From an uncultured Atopobiaceae bacterium (lineage in GTDB: Bacteria; Actinomycetota; Coriobacteriia; Coriobacteriales; Atopobiaceae): a stretch of DNA of 64,000 nucleotides. Both the position numbers and the translations under genes were made by a program. A model generated the notes under the pieces. It ran no database searches. It was not told where the DNA came from and saw nothing but the letters and a program-made list of their open reading frames with translations. Each line of letters opens with the position of its first letter. The first letter of the stretch is position 1. The stretch spans positions 59,763 through 123,762 of the forward strand of contig CALUNW010000008.1 of the NCBI GenBank assembly GCA_944322145.1, in the 5' to 3' direction. Shown piece after piece: positions 49,926 to 58,952 of this stretch.

Positions 49926-50564
49926 ATGAAGAAGATTGTTGGCGTCTTCGCCGCTGCGACTATGATGTTCGCGCTTCCGAGCGTTGCCATGGCCGCTCAG
50001 TTCAACAGCCCGAGCGGCACCACCGTCACCGACCAGTCCGGTGTCTCCATCTCCGTCTCCGGCGACGTGACCAGCGCCTCCGGCAACGGCTACATTGACG
50101 TCAACGCCGGCTCCACCCCGGCCGCCAACGTCCCCGCCGGCGTCACCCCGCTGGCCACCTTCGAGGTCGTCGCCGAGGGCGACGTCCAGTTCTCCAAGCT
50201 CTCGCTGACCTTCAGCGTCGGCTCCCAGTACGCTGGCGCCCAGGCCACCGTCTACGTCGTCCACAGCGACGGCTCCCAGGAGGCCATCCCCGCGAAGGTT
50301 GCCGCCGACGGCACCGTGACCGTCACCGTCGACCGCCTCTCCGTCTTCTCCATCGTCGTTGACGAGTCCACCATCCCGTCCGGCAACCAGGGTGGCACCA
50401 CCACCGGCGGCACCACCGGCACCACCGGCGGCACCACGACCGACACCTCCGCCACCTCCCCCTACACCGGCGCCTTCCTGGCCCCGGTCGCCGGCATGAC
50501 CGTTGCCGCCTTCGCGGCCGCTGGTGGCGTCTCCGTCGTCCTTCGCAAGAAGGTCAACGAGTAG
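49926..50564 (+). CDS. Sortase-anchored surface protein with SPYTG signal
   Basis: 212 residues. Signal peptide MKKIVGVFAAATMMFALPSV with an AMA-A cleavage site near 23. A strand-rich, Val/Thr/Ser-rich domain (about 25-155) has repeated V-S-x-S-G-like segments. A linker of Gly/Thr repeats follows (GGTTTGGTTGTTGG). The sorting signal SPYTG is at 178-182, then a membrane helix (about 183-206) and RKK tail. Codons are strongly biased to C-ending forms, hinting at high expression. The class B sortase gene follows after a terminator-like hairpin; class B sortases are known to accept (S/N)PxTG motifs. Confidence 0.85.
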   Translation: MKKIVGVFAAATMMFALPSVAMAAQFNSPSGTTVTDQSGVSISVSGDVTSASGNGYIDVNAGSTPAANVPAGVTPLATFEVVAEGDVQFSKLSLTFSVGSQYAGAQATVYVVHSDGSQEAIPAKVAADGTVTVTVDRLSVFSIVVDESTIPSGNQGGTTTGGTTGTTGGTTTDTSATSPYTGAFLAPVAGMTVAAFAAAGGVSVVLRKKVNE

Positions 50565-50607
50565 CCTGAGGCTGCACCCGCCCGCGGGCGGAACATAGCG
50601 CACCATC

Positions 50608-50636
50608 AAGGGGCTCGTCTCGCGCGGGCCCCTTTT
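50608..50636 (+). terminator. Terminator between surface protein and sortase
   Basis: AAGGGGC stem paired with GGCCCCTT and followed by TTTTC. Probably allows the substrate to be made at higher level than the sortase. Confidence 0.7.
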
Positions 50637-50676
50637 CTGGAGTAGGCCCCCTATCGGGGCGAGGGAAGAGGGCAAG

Positions 50677-51537
50677 ATGGCAGAGACAGAGAAGCGGCAG
50701 GGGAGCGAGGGCAAGGCTCATATGGCCAAGACCCCCGCGGACAAGGCCCCCGCCAGGAACCGTCGCGGGGTGAAGCCGCTCGTCGCGGCGCTCGTGGTCC
50801 TTCTCGCCATAGGTCTGTGCGGGACCGCCTTCCTCGTGAACCAGTACCTCGCCGGCCAGCGCCAGGCGCAGATCGAGGAGCAGACCCCCGTTCCGGAGAA
50901 CCCCACGGATGCCGAGAACTCCGAGGTCCCCGAGGAGGACCCCCGTCCGGCAAACCCGATCGACTTCCCGTCCCTCAAGGCCGAGCACCCGGACATCTAC
51001 GCCTGGGTGACCATCCCGGACACGGGCGTCAACCACCCCATCGTCCAGAGCGCGACGGACGACAACTACTACCTCTATCACGACCTCGACGGCAACTACA
51101 CCATCTACGGCTCGGTCTTCACGCAGAGCATGAACGCCACGGACTTCTCGGACCCGGTGACCGTCGTCTACGGCCACCACACCGACAACGGGACCATGTT
51201 CTCCGACCTGCGCAACTTCACGGACAAGGACTTCTTCGACGCGCACGAGGAGATGTACATCTACACGCCGGGGCACATCCTCACGTACCGCATCATCTCC
51301 GCGTACGAGTACGACAGCCGCCACATCATGAACAGCTTTGACTTCTCTGACCCGCAGGTGCGCCAGGACTACTTTGCGGCCGTGCTCAGCCCCACTTCGA
51401 TGCAGGTCAACGTCCGCGAGGGCGCCACGCTCTCGGCAGACGACAAGATCGTGCAGCTGAGCACGTGCGTGGAGGGCAACAGCGCAAGCCGCTACATCGT
51501 GACGGGGGTGCTCGTTAGTGACCAAGAGACCAGGTGA
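50677..51537 (+). CDS. srtB: Class B sortase
   Basis: 286 residues. A charged N-terminus, one membrane helix (about 33-55), a Pro/Glu linker, then the sortase domain: YAWVTIPDTGVNHPIVQSAT, YYLYHDLDGNYTIYGSVFTQ, catalytic His in VYGHHTDNG (167/168), Cys264 in LSTC and Arg272 in SRYIVTGV. Length, and the two helices between the YGHH and STC motifs, indicate class B. It cleaves between Thr and Gly of the sorting motif and anchors the protein to the wall. The adjacent SPYTG protein is the likely dedicated substrate. Overlaps the next gene by 20 bp. Confidence 0.92.
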   Translation: MAETEKRQGSEGKAHMAKTPADKAPARNRRGVKPLVAALVVLLAIGLCGTAFLVNQYLAGQRQAQIEEQTPVPENPTDAENSEVPEEDPRPANPIDFPSLKAEHPDIYAWVTIPDTGVNHPIVQSATDDNYYLYHDLDGNYTIYGSVFTQSMNATDFSDPVTVVYGHHTDNGTMFSDLRNFTDKDFFDAHEEMYIYTPGHILTYRIISAYEYDSRHIMNSFDFSDPQVRQDYFAAVLSPTSMQVNVREGATLSADDKIVQLSTCVEGNSASRYIVTGVLVSDQETR

Positions 51538-52825
51538 CGACGGCTGGCTGGGGTCTGACGACTCCGGCGAGCTCGACCTCGAGAGCTTCTCGGGCCGCCA
51601 CTTCAAGGCCCCCGCCACGCCGCAGGGCGACGCCGAGAAGGACGCTGCCGAGAAGGACGACGACTCCGCGGACGTCGATGACGCCGCCGAGGAGCCCGTC
51701 CCCGAGGGCGACTGGCCCAAGCTCGACGAGCTGCCGCGCCCGCACAGCCACGCCCACAACAAGGAGGTCCACCGCCGGCACGTGCGCCAGCGTGCCATGA
51801 GGCGCCTGCGCACGGTGCTCATCGTGCTTCTCGTCATCGGAGTGCTGGCGGGCGGCGCGGCGTTTGCCATCAACCGCATGATCGAGGAGGGCGCCCGCGC
51901 CATGCGCGAGGCGTCCCAGCCCGAGGACATCCAGACCGTCGAGGAGGCCGAGACGGTCGACGACGGCCTGACGGTCGAGTACCAGGGCAAGACCTACCGC
52001 TACAACGAGAACGTGGTCTCCATCGTCGTCATGGGCTACGACCGCCGCCAGGACGTCTCCGTGACGGGCAAGGCCGGCCAGGCCGACGCCATCATGGTGG
52101 TGGCGCTGGACACGAGCACTGGCCTCATGCGCGTCATCGGCGTGCCGCGCGACACGATGGTCGACGTTGACGAGAACGTGGGCGACGCGTTCATCGGCCA
52201 GGACAAGATGCAGATCGCGCTGGCCTTCAGCTACGGCGACGGCTACGAGTCGAGCGCGGAGAACGTGGTGCGCGCCGTCTCGCGCGTGCTCTACAACATG
52301 CCCATGAACTACTACCTCGCGCTCAACATGGAGGGCGTCGGGCCCATCAACGACGCGGTGGGCGGGGTCGCCCTCACGCCGCTCGCCACGATTCCCAACA
52401 CGGGGATCTACGAGGGCTCCACGATGACGCTCTACGGGACCAACGCGACGAAGTACGTGCAGTATCGCGACACGTCTCAGCTTGACAGCTCCCTGCAGCG
52501 CCAGGCGCGCCAGTCCCAGTACCTGCAGGCGTTCTTCTCGCAGGCCATCTCCAACGCGGCGGGCAACCCGACCGTGCTCGTGGGCCTCTACCAGACCGCG
52601 CTGCAGTACTCCACCACCAACCTGGGCCTCGACGAGTTCAGCTACCTCGCCACGGTGCTGCTGAGCCACGGCATGAGCCAGCTCGACGTCGTGACGCTGG
52701 GCGGCGAGCCCGTGAAGGGCGAGCAGTACGTGGAATACCACCTGGACCAGCAGAGCGTCTACGAGACCGTGCTCGACGTGTTCTACACGCCCGTCGAGGA
52801 CGAGGCGGAGACTCCCGCGGAATAG
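51518..52825 (+). CDS. LytR-CpsA-Psr (LCP) family ligase
   Basis: 435 residues from a GTG inside the sortase gene. The first 100 residues are acidic and cytoplasmic, a single membrane helix follows (about 98-122, RTVLIVLLVIGVLAGGAAFA), then the LCP domain: VSIVVMGYDRRQDVSVTGKA, GQADAIMVVALDTSTGLMRV, IGVPRDTMVDVDE, YYLALNMEGVGPINDAVGGV and YVQYRDTSQLDSSLQRQARQ with the conserved arginines and aspartates for polyprenyl-phosphate binding. LCP enzymes move lipid-linked glycopolymers onto peptidoglycan or proteins. It may anchor the capsule or glycosylate the surface protein. Confidence 0.92.
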   Translation: MTKRPGDDGWLGSDDSGELDLESFSGRHFKAPATPQGDAEKDAAEKDDDSADVDDAAEEPVPEGDWPKLDELPRPHSHAHNKEVHRRHVRQRAMRRLRTVLIVLLVIGVLAGGAAFAINRMIEEGARAMREASQPEDIQTVEEAETVDDGLTVEYQGKTYRYNENVVSIVVMGYDRRQDVSVTGKAGQADAIMVVALDTSTGLMRVIGVPRDTMVDVDENVGDAFIGQDKMQIALAFSYGDGYESSAENVVRAVSRVLYNMPMNYYLALNMEGVGPINDAVGGVALTPLATIPNTGIYEGSTMTLYGTNATKYVQYRDTSQLDSSLQRQARQSQYLQAFFSQAISNAAGNPTVLVGLYQTALQYSTTNLGLDEFSYLATVLLSHGMSQLDVVTLGGEPVKGEQYVEYHLDQQSVYETVLDVFYTPVEDEAETPAE

Positions 52826-52856
52826 CCGCGCCGGGTCGCGCCGCGCCGGCGGCCGC

Positions 52857-55232
52857 TCAGCGCTTGATCGCGTGCTTGATCTTCCCCGGGACCTTCATGA
52901 GCAGGGAGCCCACCTTGTAGGAGTTCGAGCTCTCGAGCTCGACGACGCGCCGGCGGGCCTCAGCCAGCTCCTCCTCGAGCTCGCCGGCCCTGACCCGGGC
53001 GGCATCGAGCTCGTCGCGCGCATCGGCGAGCCGTGCGTTTGCGTCTGCGAGCCAGCCCTCCATGTTGTTGAGCCATGCCTTCACGTCGCGACACTCAGCG
53101 CGGGCGTCGCGCAGCTCGCGGTCCGAGAAGGGCATCTCATAGAGGTAGGTCTCTTCGTGGGCAGCACGCCGCCGCGCGACGGGCTCGGAGGAGGCGACGA
53201 GCTCAATCAGGTCATCCTCCTCGGCCTGCGCGAGCTCCATCAGGCTCTGCACGCCGCGTTCGACGACGGGGCGAAGCGCGGAGCGACCCTCGACGAGCGA
53301 TGAGAGCGTCCCCTCCAGCCCCTCTGCGCCGACGTCGACCGGAAGCAGGTACGCGCCCATGCCGGCCTCCTCGTAGAGGGAGCACACCTTGGGCAGGTAC
53401 CCCAGGCCCACGCAGGGCGTGCCGCTCTTAAAGAGAAGAAGTGAGCAGTGGTAGCGCATCGAGAGCCCGGCGCAGGCGCGGGCGAGCAGGTCGACCATCG
53501 CGTCGACGCGCTCTCCGTAGGAGAAGACGTGGGTGCGCGCCGCATGGCTCATCTCGGAGATCACGCGCTCGCTGATGGCGCGGTCGTCCTCGTCGAGGAG
53601 GCAGAAGACGACGTGCATGCCGTCCTGGGAGCCCAGGACGCCGTCGCAGGCGCGGGCGACCCTTGAGGGAAAGTCCCCCGGAAGCCCCTCGTAGTCCCTG
53701 AGGGAGACCACGAAGAACTCCTCTGCGTCGCCGACGCCCTCCCCGCGCAGCCACGCGTCGACGTCGTCGCAGGGACGCGCGCCGCCCGTGAGCGCGACGT
53801 CCGCACGCTGGAGGACCTGGCGCGACGGGACGCCCGCGGCGCGGACCAGGCGAGCGGTCTCGGCGTCACGGCACAGGAAGGTCCCGCCGAGATTCCCCAT
53901 CAGCTCGACCAGCCTCCTGCTGTGCTCGAGCTCGAGCGGGCCTCCGCCGATGCCGTAGTACACGACGGGCGCGTGGTTGAGGCTCGCAAGGCTCGCGTAC
54001 GCGGCAATGCCGGGCAAGTCCGAGTGAAGGACCGAGGAGAGCAGCTCCGCCTTGCCCATGGTCCAGCGCACGCCCTGGTCAAAGAGCAGCCCGCCGATTG
54101 CCAGGGCAGCGGAGCAGCGTGCGAGAAGCCCGTCGAGGGCGGACTTGTCACCCAAGGAGATGGCGTAGATTCCGTGATGCACGAGCGTGTGCCAGGGGTC
54201 CTCGCTCACGGCAACGCTCACGGCGCCGTCGACGCGCGCGGCGACGCGCTCGGCTACGGTCGACAGGAGGTACTCGTCGCCGAAGTTGCCCTTCCCGACA
54301 TAGCCGAAGAGCGAGACGAGCCTGCAGGGGTCGGAGCACCCGCAGGTGCCCTCGGAGCCCCGCCCTTCGCACGCCTCGTCCAGGGCGCGGAGCACGGACG
54401 CGGCGAAGGGGTCATCCGCGGGCGGCCTGACGGCGGGCCCGGAAGGCGAGCGGAAAGCCCCCTCGACGAGGCCGCCGAGCTCAGAGGGGTCGGCGCAGTC
54501 GTCCGCTCGAATGACCGTGCAGCCGCTCAGCTGCTCGAACGCGCGGGCAAAGTAGTCGCCTGCGGCCGCGTCGCGCGCGTCACCGTCATCAGGGAAGGCG
54601 AGCAGCGCACCGCCGGCCGCGCAGGCGTAGAGCGCGTCGGAAGTGGTCCGGTTGAAGCTCCACTCCTCGGGCCACCCCGCGCCGAGGCACCTGATCGGCA
54701 CGTCGCCCACGGCGCCCTCGAGCCCGCGGAGTGCCGTGACGCGCGCCTCGTTCGCGTCCTGGGCGCACACGATGCCCGGCCCAAACGCGATGGTGTTCGC
54801 GGGCACGCGGGTCGTGGCGTCGATCCTCCCGTCCAGCCGCGAGACCACGGTCCTCTCGCCCTCGAGGCGGGACGCGTCGACCCCGGGGAGAAGCCATGCC
54901 CTCTCCGGGGTGCCCGAGCCCTTCCGCATGGAGCGCTCGAGCTCGTCATCCGTCTGCGCAAGCGTCACGTACGCCGTGCCCGCCGGGCAGGGCGCGGCGT
55001 CGAGCGCGATCCCGTCGGCGGCGACGAGGGCGTCCGCCTTCCAGCGCCCGCAGAGGGCGGCAAGCGGGGAGGGGTCGACGAGCTCCGACGAGAAGAGCTG
55101 GGGCCATCGGTCCGGCGTGAACCAGAACACGGCATGTCCGGCGGCTTCGAGCGCCTCCCTGACCTTCCAGGAGGGGGAGAGGTAGCCAATGCGGGGATTG
55201 GCCAACATGACGATGCGGCGCTGGTGGAACAT
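52857..55232 (-). CDS. Two-domain polysaccharide pyruvyltransferase-like protein
   Basis: 791 residues from the ATG behind GGGAG (MFHQRRIVMLANPRIGYLSP). An ATG 33 bp upstream lacks a ribosome site. The first 290 residues look like a GT-B-type domain without clear catalytic motif. Residues about 305-650 match polysaccharide pyruvyltransferases (CsaB/WcaK): LVSLFGYVGKGNFGDEYLLS, CSAALAIGGLLFDQG, VVYYGIGGGPLELEHSRRLV, FLCRDAETARLVRAAGV, AGLSMRYHCSLLLFKSGTPC. The C-terminal 110 residues form a coiled coil and end in a basic tail. It probably adds ketal pyruvate to a wall glycan. The stop codon is close to the convergent LCP gene. Confidence 0.85.
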   Translation of the reverse strand: MFHQRRIVMLANPRIGYLSPSWKVREALEAAGHAVFWFTPDRWPQLFSSELVDPSPLAALCGRWKADALVAADGIALDAAPCPAGTAYVTLAQTDDELERSMRKGSGTPERAWLLPGVDASRLEGERTVVSRLDGRIDATTRVPANTIAFGPGIVCAQDANEARVTALRGLEGAVGDVPIRCLGAGWPEEWSFNRTTSDALYACAAGGALLAFPDDGDARDAAAGDYFARAFEQLSGCTVIRADDCADPSELGGLVEGAFRSPSGPAVRPPADDPFAASVLRALDEACEGRGSEGTCGCSDPCRLVSLFGYVGKGNFGDEYLLSTVAERVAARVDGAVSVAVSEDPWHTLVHHGIYAISLGDKSALDGLLARCSAALAIGGLLFDQGVRWTMGKAELLSSVLHSDLPGIAAYASLASLNHAPVVYYGIGGGPLELEHSRRLVELMGNLGGTFLCRDAETARLVRAAGVPSRQVLQRADVALTGGARPCDDVDAWLRGEGVGDAEEFFVVSLRDYEGLPGDFPSRVARACDGVLGSQDGMHVVFCLLDEDDRAISERVISEMSHAARTHVFSYGERVDAMVDLLARACAGLSMRYHCSLLLFKSGTPCVGLGYLPKVCSLYEEAGMGAYLLPVDVGAEGLEGTLSSLVEGRSALRPVVERGVQSLMELAQAEEDDLIELVASSEPVARRRAAHEETYLYEMPFSDRELRDARAECRDVKAWLNNMEGWLADANARLADARDELDAARVRAGELEEELAEARRRVVELESSNSYKVGSLLMKVPGKIKHAIKR

Positions 55233-55319
55233 GAGCGCTCCCAGGTTTCGGTGAGGACGAGCCATTCAACTATACGTTCAGCGTTCTGAGGAGCTTTGTC
55301 AACAGAGCCCCGGCGGCCG

Positions 55320-56546
55320 CTAGGCCTTGCCGTCTCCCCGGCTGGCCAGCTCGAGCTGCAGCAGCTCCAGCGACGCAGCGACCTGCTGCTTCTCCTCGAC
55401 CATGCTGCGCTGGGCGTCGAGGGCGCCCAGGAGCTCGTCTGCGGAGGGCGAGAAGTGCCGCCGGCGCCAGCGGCGCAGCCGGCCGAAGAGGCGCTCGGAG
55501 AGGTCGGCGCGCCGACGACCGAGCTCCGCCCGGCGCCCGTAGAGCGCCCCGACGAGGCCGTAGATCGCGGGCCCGCCGAACGCGGTCGTGTCGCCGGAGT
55601 AGTCGTAGACGCGCAGCGCCCAGGCGCAGATGCGATCGCCGCCGAGCCACGAGCTCACGTCCTCGCGCGAGCAGCGGCTGGCAAGGATCTGCTGGAGGTG
55701 CCGCAGCAGGCGGTCGCGGGCGCCGTCGTCGCCGAGCTCGCAGATGTTGGGCATGACGAAGTCCATGACAAAGGTCAGCATGCGGCGGGCGCTCTCGCCC
55801 TGCATGCGTCCCGCCGCCGCCCAGTCGTCGAGGATGGCCTCGACGACCGTCAGGTGCTTCTCGACGCGCGTCGCCAGGTCGCGGGCGGCCGCGGCCATGG
55901 CGGAGTCCGTGCGGGAGAGCCGGTAGCGGTAGAGGCGGTCGGAGAGGAGGGCGGCGCCGCGCGCCCGCGCGAGCGCGGCGAAGCAGAAGACCTGGTCCTC
56001 GCCAAGCGCGATGCCCTCGGGGAAGCGGATGCCGTGCTCCCGGAGAAACGCCGCGCGATAGGCTCCGTTCCACGGGAAGGGCCGGCTGTGCTCCTCGAAG
56101 ACGAGCTGGTCGCTATAGCCCTCGAAGACCTTGTCCGACAGGGTCAGCGTGCTGTCGATCCAGGGGTTGGAGCAGCAGGCGGGAAACGGCGTGGCGGAGA
56201 ACTTGACGACGTCGACGTCGTGCTCCTCGAAGGCGCGCACGACCGTCGCGCACGCCTTGGGCATGAGGACGTCGTCGGCGTCCACAAAGCAGATGATGTC
56301 GCCGCGGGCGCGGTCGATGCCGTCGTTGCGCGCGCTCGAGACGCCGTTGTTCTCCTTGGAGATGACGACCACGCGCTCGTCGAGGCTGGCGTAGAGGTCG
56401 AGGATCTTGCCGGAGCGGTCGGTCGATCCGTCGTTGACGCAGATGATCTCGATGTCCGCGAGCGTCTGCGCGCGGATGGAGTCGATGCACTGCGGAAGGT
56501 ACGTCTCCACGTTGTAGACGGGAACGACCACGGATACGCGCGGCAT
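55320..56546 (-). CDS. Family 2 glycosyltransferase A
   Basis: 408 residues. VSVVVPVYNVETYLPQCIDS, IEIICVNDGSTDRSGKILDL, VVVISKENNGVSSARNDGID and IICFVDADDVLMPKA (the DxD-type motif) form the GT2 GT-A core. An E-D-Q-like acceptor-base motif is in GEDQVFCFAALARARG. The C-terminal about 200 residues are helical and without membrane segments. One of four related GT2 genes clustered here, on the minus strand with the next one. Most similar by eye to the gene at 58949 (shared FGEDQVFCFA pattern). Confidence 0.9.
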   Translation of the reverse strand: MPRVSVVVPVYNVETYLPQCIDSIRAQTLADIEIICVNDGSTDRSGKILDLYASLDERVVVISKENNGVSSARNDGIDRARGDIICFVDADDVLMPKACATVVRAFEEHDVDVVKFSATPFPACCSNPWIDSTLTLSDKVFEGYSDQLVFEEHSRPFPWNGAYRAAFLREHGIRFPEGIALGEDQVFCFAALARARGAALLSDRLYRYRLSRTDSAMAAAARDLATRVEKHLTVVEAILDDWAAAGRMQGESARRMLTFVMDFVMPNICELGDDGARDRLLRHLQQILASRCSREDVSSWLGGDRICAWALRVYDYSGDTTAFGGPAIYGLVGALYGRRAELGRRRADLSERLFGRLRRWRRRHFSPSADELLGALDAQRSMVEEKQQVAASLELLQLELASRGDGKA

Positions 56547-56576
56547 GGGATTCTCCTCGCTCTGTCGTCGCGGCGG

Positions 56577-57698
56577 CTAGCGGCCGGACACCTTGTCCTT
56601 GATCACGCGGGCCACGTACGAGGGGCCGCCGGACTTGGCGTACTGCATCATCGTGCCGAGCTTGCTCGTGTTCTCGCAGGCAAACTTCACGCTGTAGAAA
56701 TCGGGGTCGTACGCGATGAGGTGGATCTCGTCGAACTCGCCCTGGTTGAAGGCGTAGCGTGCGGCATCGCCCTCGACCACGCTGACGTTGCCCGCCTCGA
56801 CCTCCTCGCGCATCTCGCGGCTGAACCGCTCGAGGAACTCGCCGCGCAGCTCGGGGGCAAGGCGGTAGAGGTTCCAGCGGTAGTTGTAGAACTTCATCTT
56901 CGCGCGGATGGCGTCGAGCTCGGGCTTGAGGTCGGCGCGGTCCTCGTTCAGGAAGCGGGAGATCTCGTCGTGCTCGTCGCAGACGCAGAAGACCTTGCCG
57001 GGGTTGTTGACCGAGGACTTCTCGTTGTCCTGGCGGTAGTGCAGGAACGCGCGGCAGGAGTAGGCCACGCGCTCGGCGCACGCGAACGCCTTGAAGCTGA
57101 AGCTCGTGTCCTGGAAGGACGCGCCCGGCGTGGGCAGGAAGCGGACGTTGTTCTCCTCGAGAAACGCCCTGCGGTACATGACCGACCAGATGGACGCCTT
57201 GGCCCAGAAGATCTCCGGCACGTCCACGGCGCGGTGGACGCCCATGAGCTCCATCTCCGGGGAGACGGCCGAGAAGTACAGGTTGTGGCGGTTGAGCTGC
57301 TCGGCGCCGGGGTTGGACCAGTAGAGGTAGAAGTTGCACTTGAGGAGGTCGAGCCTCTCGCGCTCGCAGCGCTCGACCATGTACTCGAGCGCCTCGGGGT
57401 CCAGGAAGTCGTCGGACTCGAGGATGGCCACGTAGCGGCCGCGCGCGGTCTCCAGGCCGCGGTTCATGGAGTCGCCGTAGCCGGAGTTGGGCTTGTCGAT
57501 GATCCGGATGCGCTCGTCGCGCGCGGCGAACGACTGGATGATGGCGAGGGAGCCGTCGGTGGAGCCGTCGTTGATGCAGATGATCTCGAGGTCGCGCAGG
57601 GTCTGGGCGCAGGCGGAGGCGAGGCACTGCTCGAGGTACTTCTCGACGTTGCAGATGGGCATCAACAGGGAAACGAGCGGGCGCTGCATATCGCTCAC
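56577..57698 (-). CDS. Family 2 glycosyltransferase B
   Basis: 373 residues from a GTG placed 4 bp after GGAGG; an ATG three codons later is the alternative. VSLLMPICNVEKYLEQCLAS, LEIICINDGSTDGSLAIIQS, IIDKPNSGYGDSMNRGLETA and YVAILESDDFLDPEALEYMV give the GT2 core with the ESDD motif. The acceptor region has FLPTPGASFQDTSFSFKAFA. This enzyme is a close paralog of the divergent gene at 57819; long blocks are shared (SGYGDSMNRGL, ARGRYVAILESDDF, PTPGAS-QD, PGKVFCVCDE). The 31-bp gap to GT2 A suggests one operon. Confidence 0.9.
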   Translation of the reverse strand: MSDMQRPLVSLLMPICNVEKYLEQCLASACAQTLRDLEIICINDGSTDGSLAIIQSFAARDERIRIIDKPNSGYGDSMNRGLETARGRYVAILESDDFLDPEALEYMVERCERERLDLLKCNFYLYWSNPGAEQLNRHNLYFSAVSPEMELMGVHRAVDVPEIFWAKASIWSVMYRRAFLEENNVRFLPTPGASFQDTSFSFKAFACAERVAYSCRAFLHYRQDNEKSSVNNPGKVFCVCDEHDEISRFLNEDRADLKPELDAIRAKMKFYNYRWNLYRLAPELRGEFLERFSREMREEVEAGNVSVVEGDAARYAFNQGEFDEIHLIAYDPDFYSVKFACENTSKLGTMMQYAKSGGPSYVARVIKDKVSGR

Positions 57699-57818
57699 GG
57701 GACCTCCAAGTGCTACAAAATGTGCTGCGTCTGAACTACGGCGTATACTATACCAGTGATTTCCCGCCCCACGGGATTCCTCCACAGCACCCAACCAAAT
57801 GAGGAGAGGGCAGGCAGA
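57699..57818. promoter_or_regulatory. Divergent promoter region between two GT2 genes
   Basis: 120 bp with an AT-rich core GTATACTATAC. TATACT at 57744-57749 can serve as -10 for the plus gene, and TATAGT on the other strand for the minus gene; -35 boxes are poor. Confidence 0.4.
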
Positions 57819-58952
57819 GTGGCTCCATCAGATGCGCGCGCCGCGGCGCCCGAGGTCTCGGTCCTCGTCCCCATATACAACGTCGAGAAGTACCTCGAGC
57901 AGTGCCTCTCGTCGCTTTCCGGGCAGACCTTCGGCGACTTCGAGGCCATCTGCGTCAACGACGGCTCCACCGACGGGTCGCGCGCGATCGTGCGACGCTT
58001 CTGCGACGCCGACCCGCGCTTCCGCGTCATCGACAAGCCCAACTCCGGCTACGGCGACTCCATGAACCGCGGCCTCGCCGCCGCGCGCGGCCGCTACGTG
58101 GCCATCCTCGAGTCCGACGACTTCTTCGAGCCGGGCGCGCTCGAGGCGCTCCACGCCGCCGCGGGGCGCACGGGCGCGGACGTGGTCAAGGCGGACTTCT
58201 ACCTCTACTGGTCCGCGCCCGAGGAGCGCCGCGAGCTCTTCCGCATCGTGGACGAGCGGGAGGCCGGCCGCACGATGGCGCCCCTCGACGACCTCGCCGT
58301 CTTCTTCCGCAAGCCCTCCATCTGGTCGGCGCTCTACCGAAGGGACTTCCTGGAGGAGAACGGCATCCGCTTCCTGCCGACGCCGGGCGCCTCCTACCAG
58401 GACGCCGGCTTCAGCTTCAAGGTCTGGGCGTCCGCGCGGAGCGTGGCGTTTCTCGCGGACCCCGTGCTCAACTACCGCCAGGACAACGAGGCCTCCTCGG
58501 TGGCGAGCCCGGGCAAGGTCTTCTGCGTCTGCGACGAGTACGCCTCCATGGAGGGGTTCGTCCGCGCGCGGGGCGGTTCGCGGGAGCGCGCGCTTCTCGG
58601 CATCCTGCAGCGCATGAAGCTCGACAGCTACCTCTGGAACTACGACCGCCTGGCGCCTGAGCTGCGCCCCGCCTTCGCGGAGCGCGCCGCCGCCGAGTTC
58701 CGGGCGGCGCTCGAGGAGGGCATCGTCGACCTCTCGCTCTTTGAGCCCACGGCCCGCGCGGAGCTCGACGCCCTCGTGGCGGACCCGGAGGCGTTCTGCG
58801 CCGGGCGCGGGGCGGCGGCGGGCACCGGGACCCTGGCCGCGCTGAGGCGCTACCTTCGCCTGGGGGGCCTTCCGCTCGTGGCGCGCGTCGTGTGGTTCAG
58901 GCTCTTCGGCCGCTCGGCGAGAAGGACCAACTGGCGGGGAGGCGCGCTGTGA
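57819..58952 (+). CDS. Family 2 glycosyltransferase C
   Basis: 377 residues from GTG after GAGGAGAGGG; the in-frame ATG 63 bp earlier overlaps the promoter. VSVLVPIYNVEKYLEQCLSS, AICVNDGSTDGSRAIVRRFC, VIDKPNSGYGDSMNRGLAAA and YVAILESDDFFEPGALEALH form the GT2 core. The acceptor region is FLPTPGASYQDAGFSFKVWA. It is a close paralog of the minus-strand gene at 56577, so a duplication with inversion is likely. The stop overlaps the next gene's start. It probably builds wall glycan side chains. Confidence 0.9.
   Translation: MAPSDARAAAPEVSVLVPIYNVEKYLEQCLSSLSGQTFGDFEAICVNDGSTDGSRAIVRRFCDADPRFRVIDKPNSGYGDSMNRGLAAARGRYVAILESDDFFEPGALEALHAAAGRTGADVVKADFYLYWSAPEERRELFRIVDEREAGRTMAPLDDLAVFFRKPSIWSALYRRDFLEENGIRFLPTPGASYQDAGFSFKVWASARSVAFLADPVLNYRQDNEASSVASPGKVFCVCDEYASMEGFVRARGGSRERALLGILQRMKLDSYLWNYDRLAPELRPAFAERAAAEFRAALEEGIVDLSLFEPTARAELDALVADPEAFCAGRGAAAGTGTLAALRRYLRLGGLPLVARVVWFRLFGRSARRTNWRGGAL

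Noticed and set aside
54098..55289. Plus-strand frames opposite the pyruvyltransferase-like gene.
   Set aside because: Arg/Gly-rich antisense shadows; the minus-strand frame carries the family motifs.
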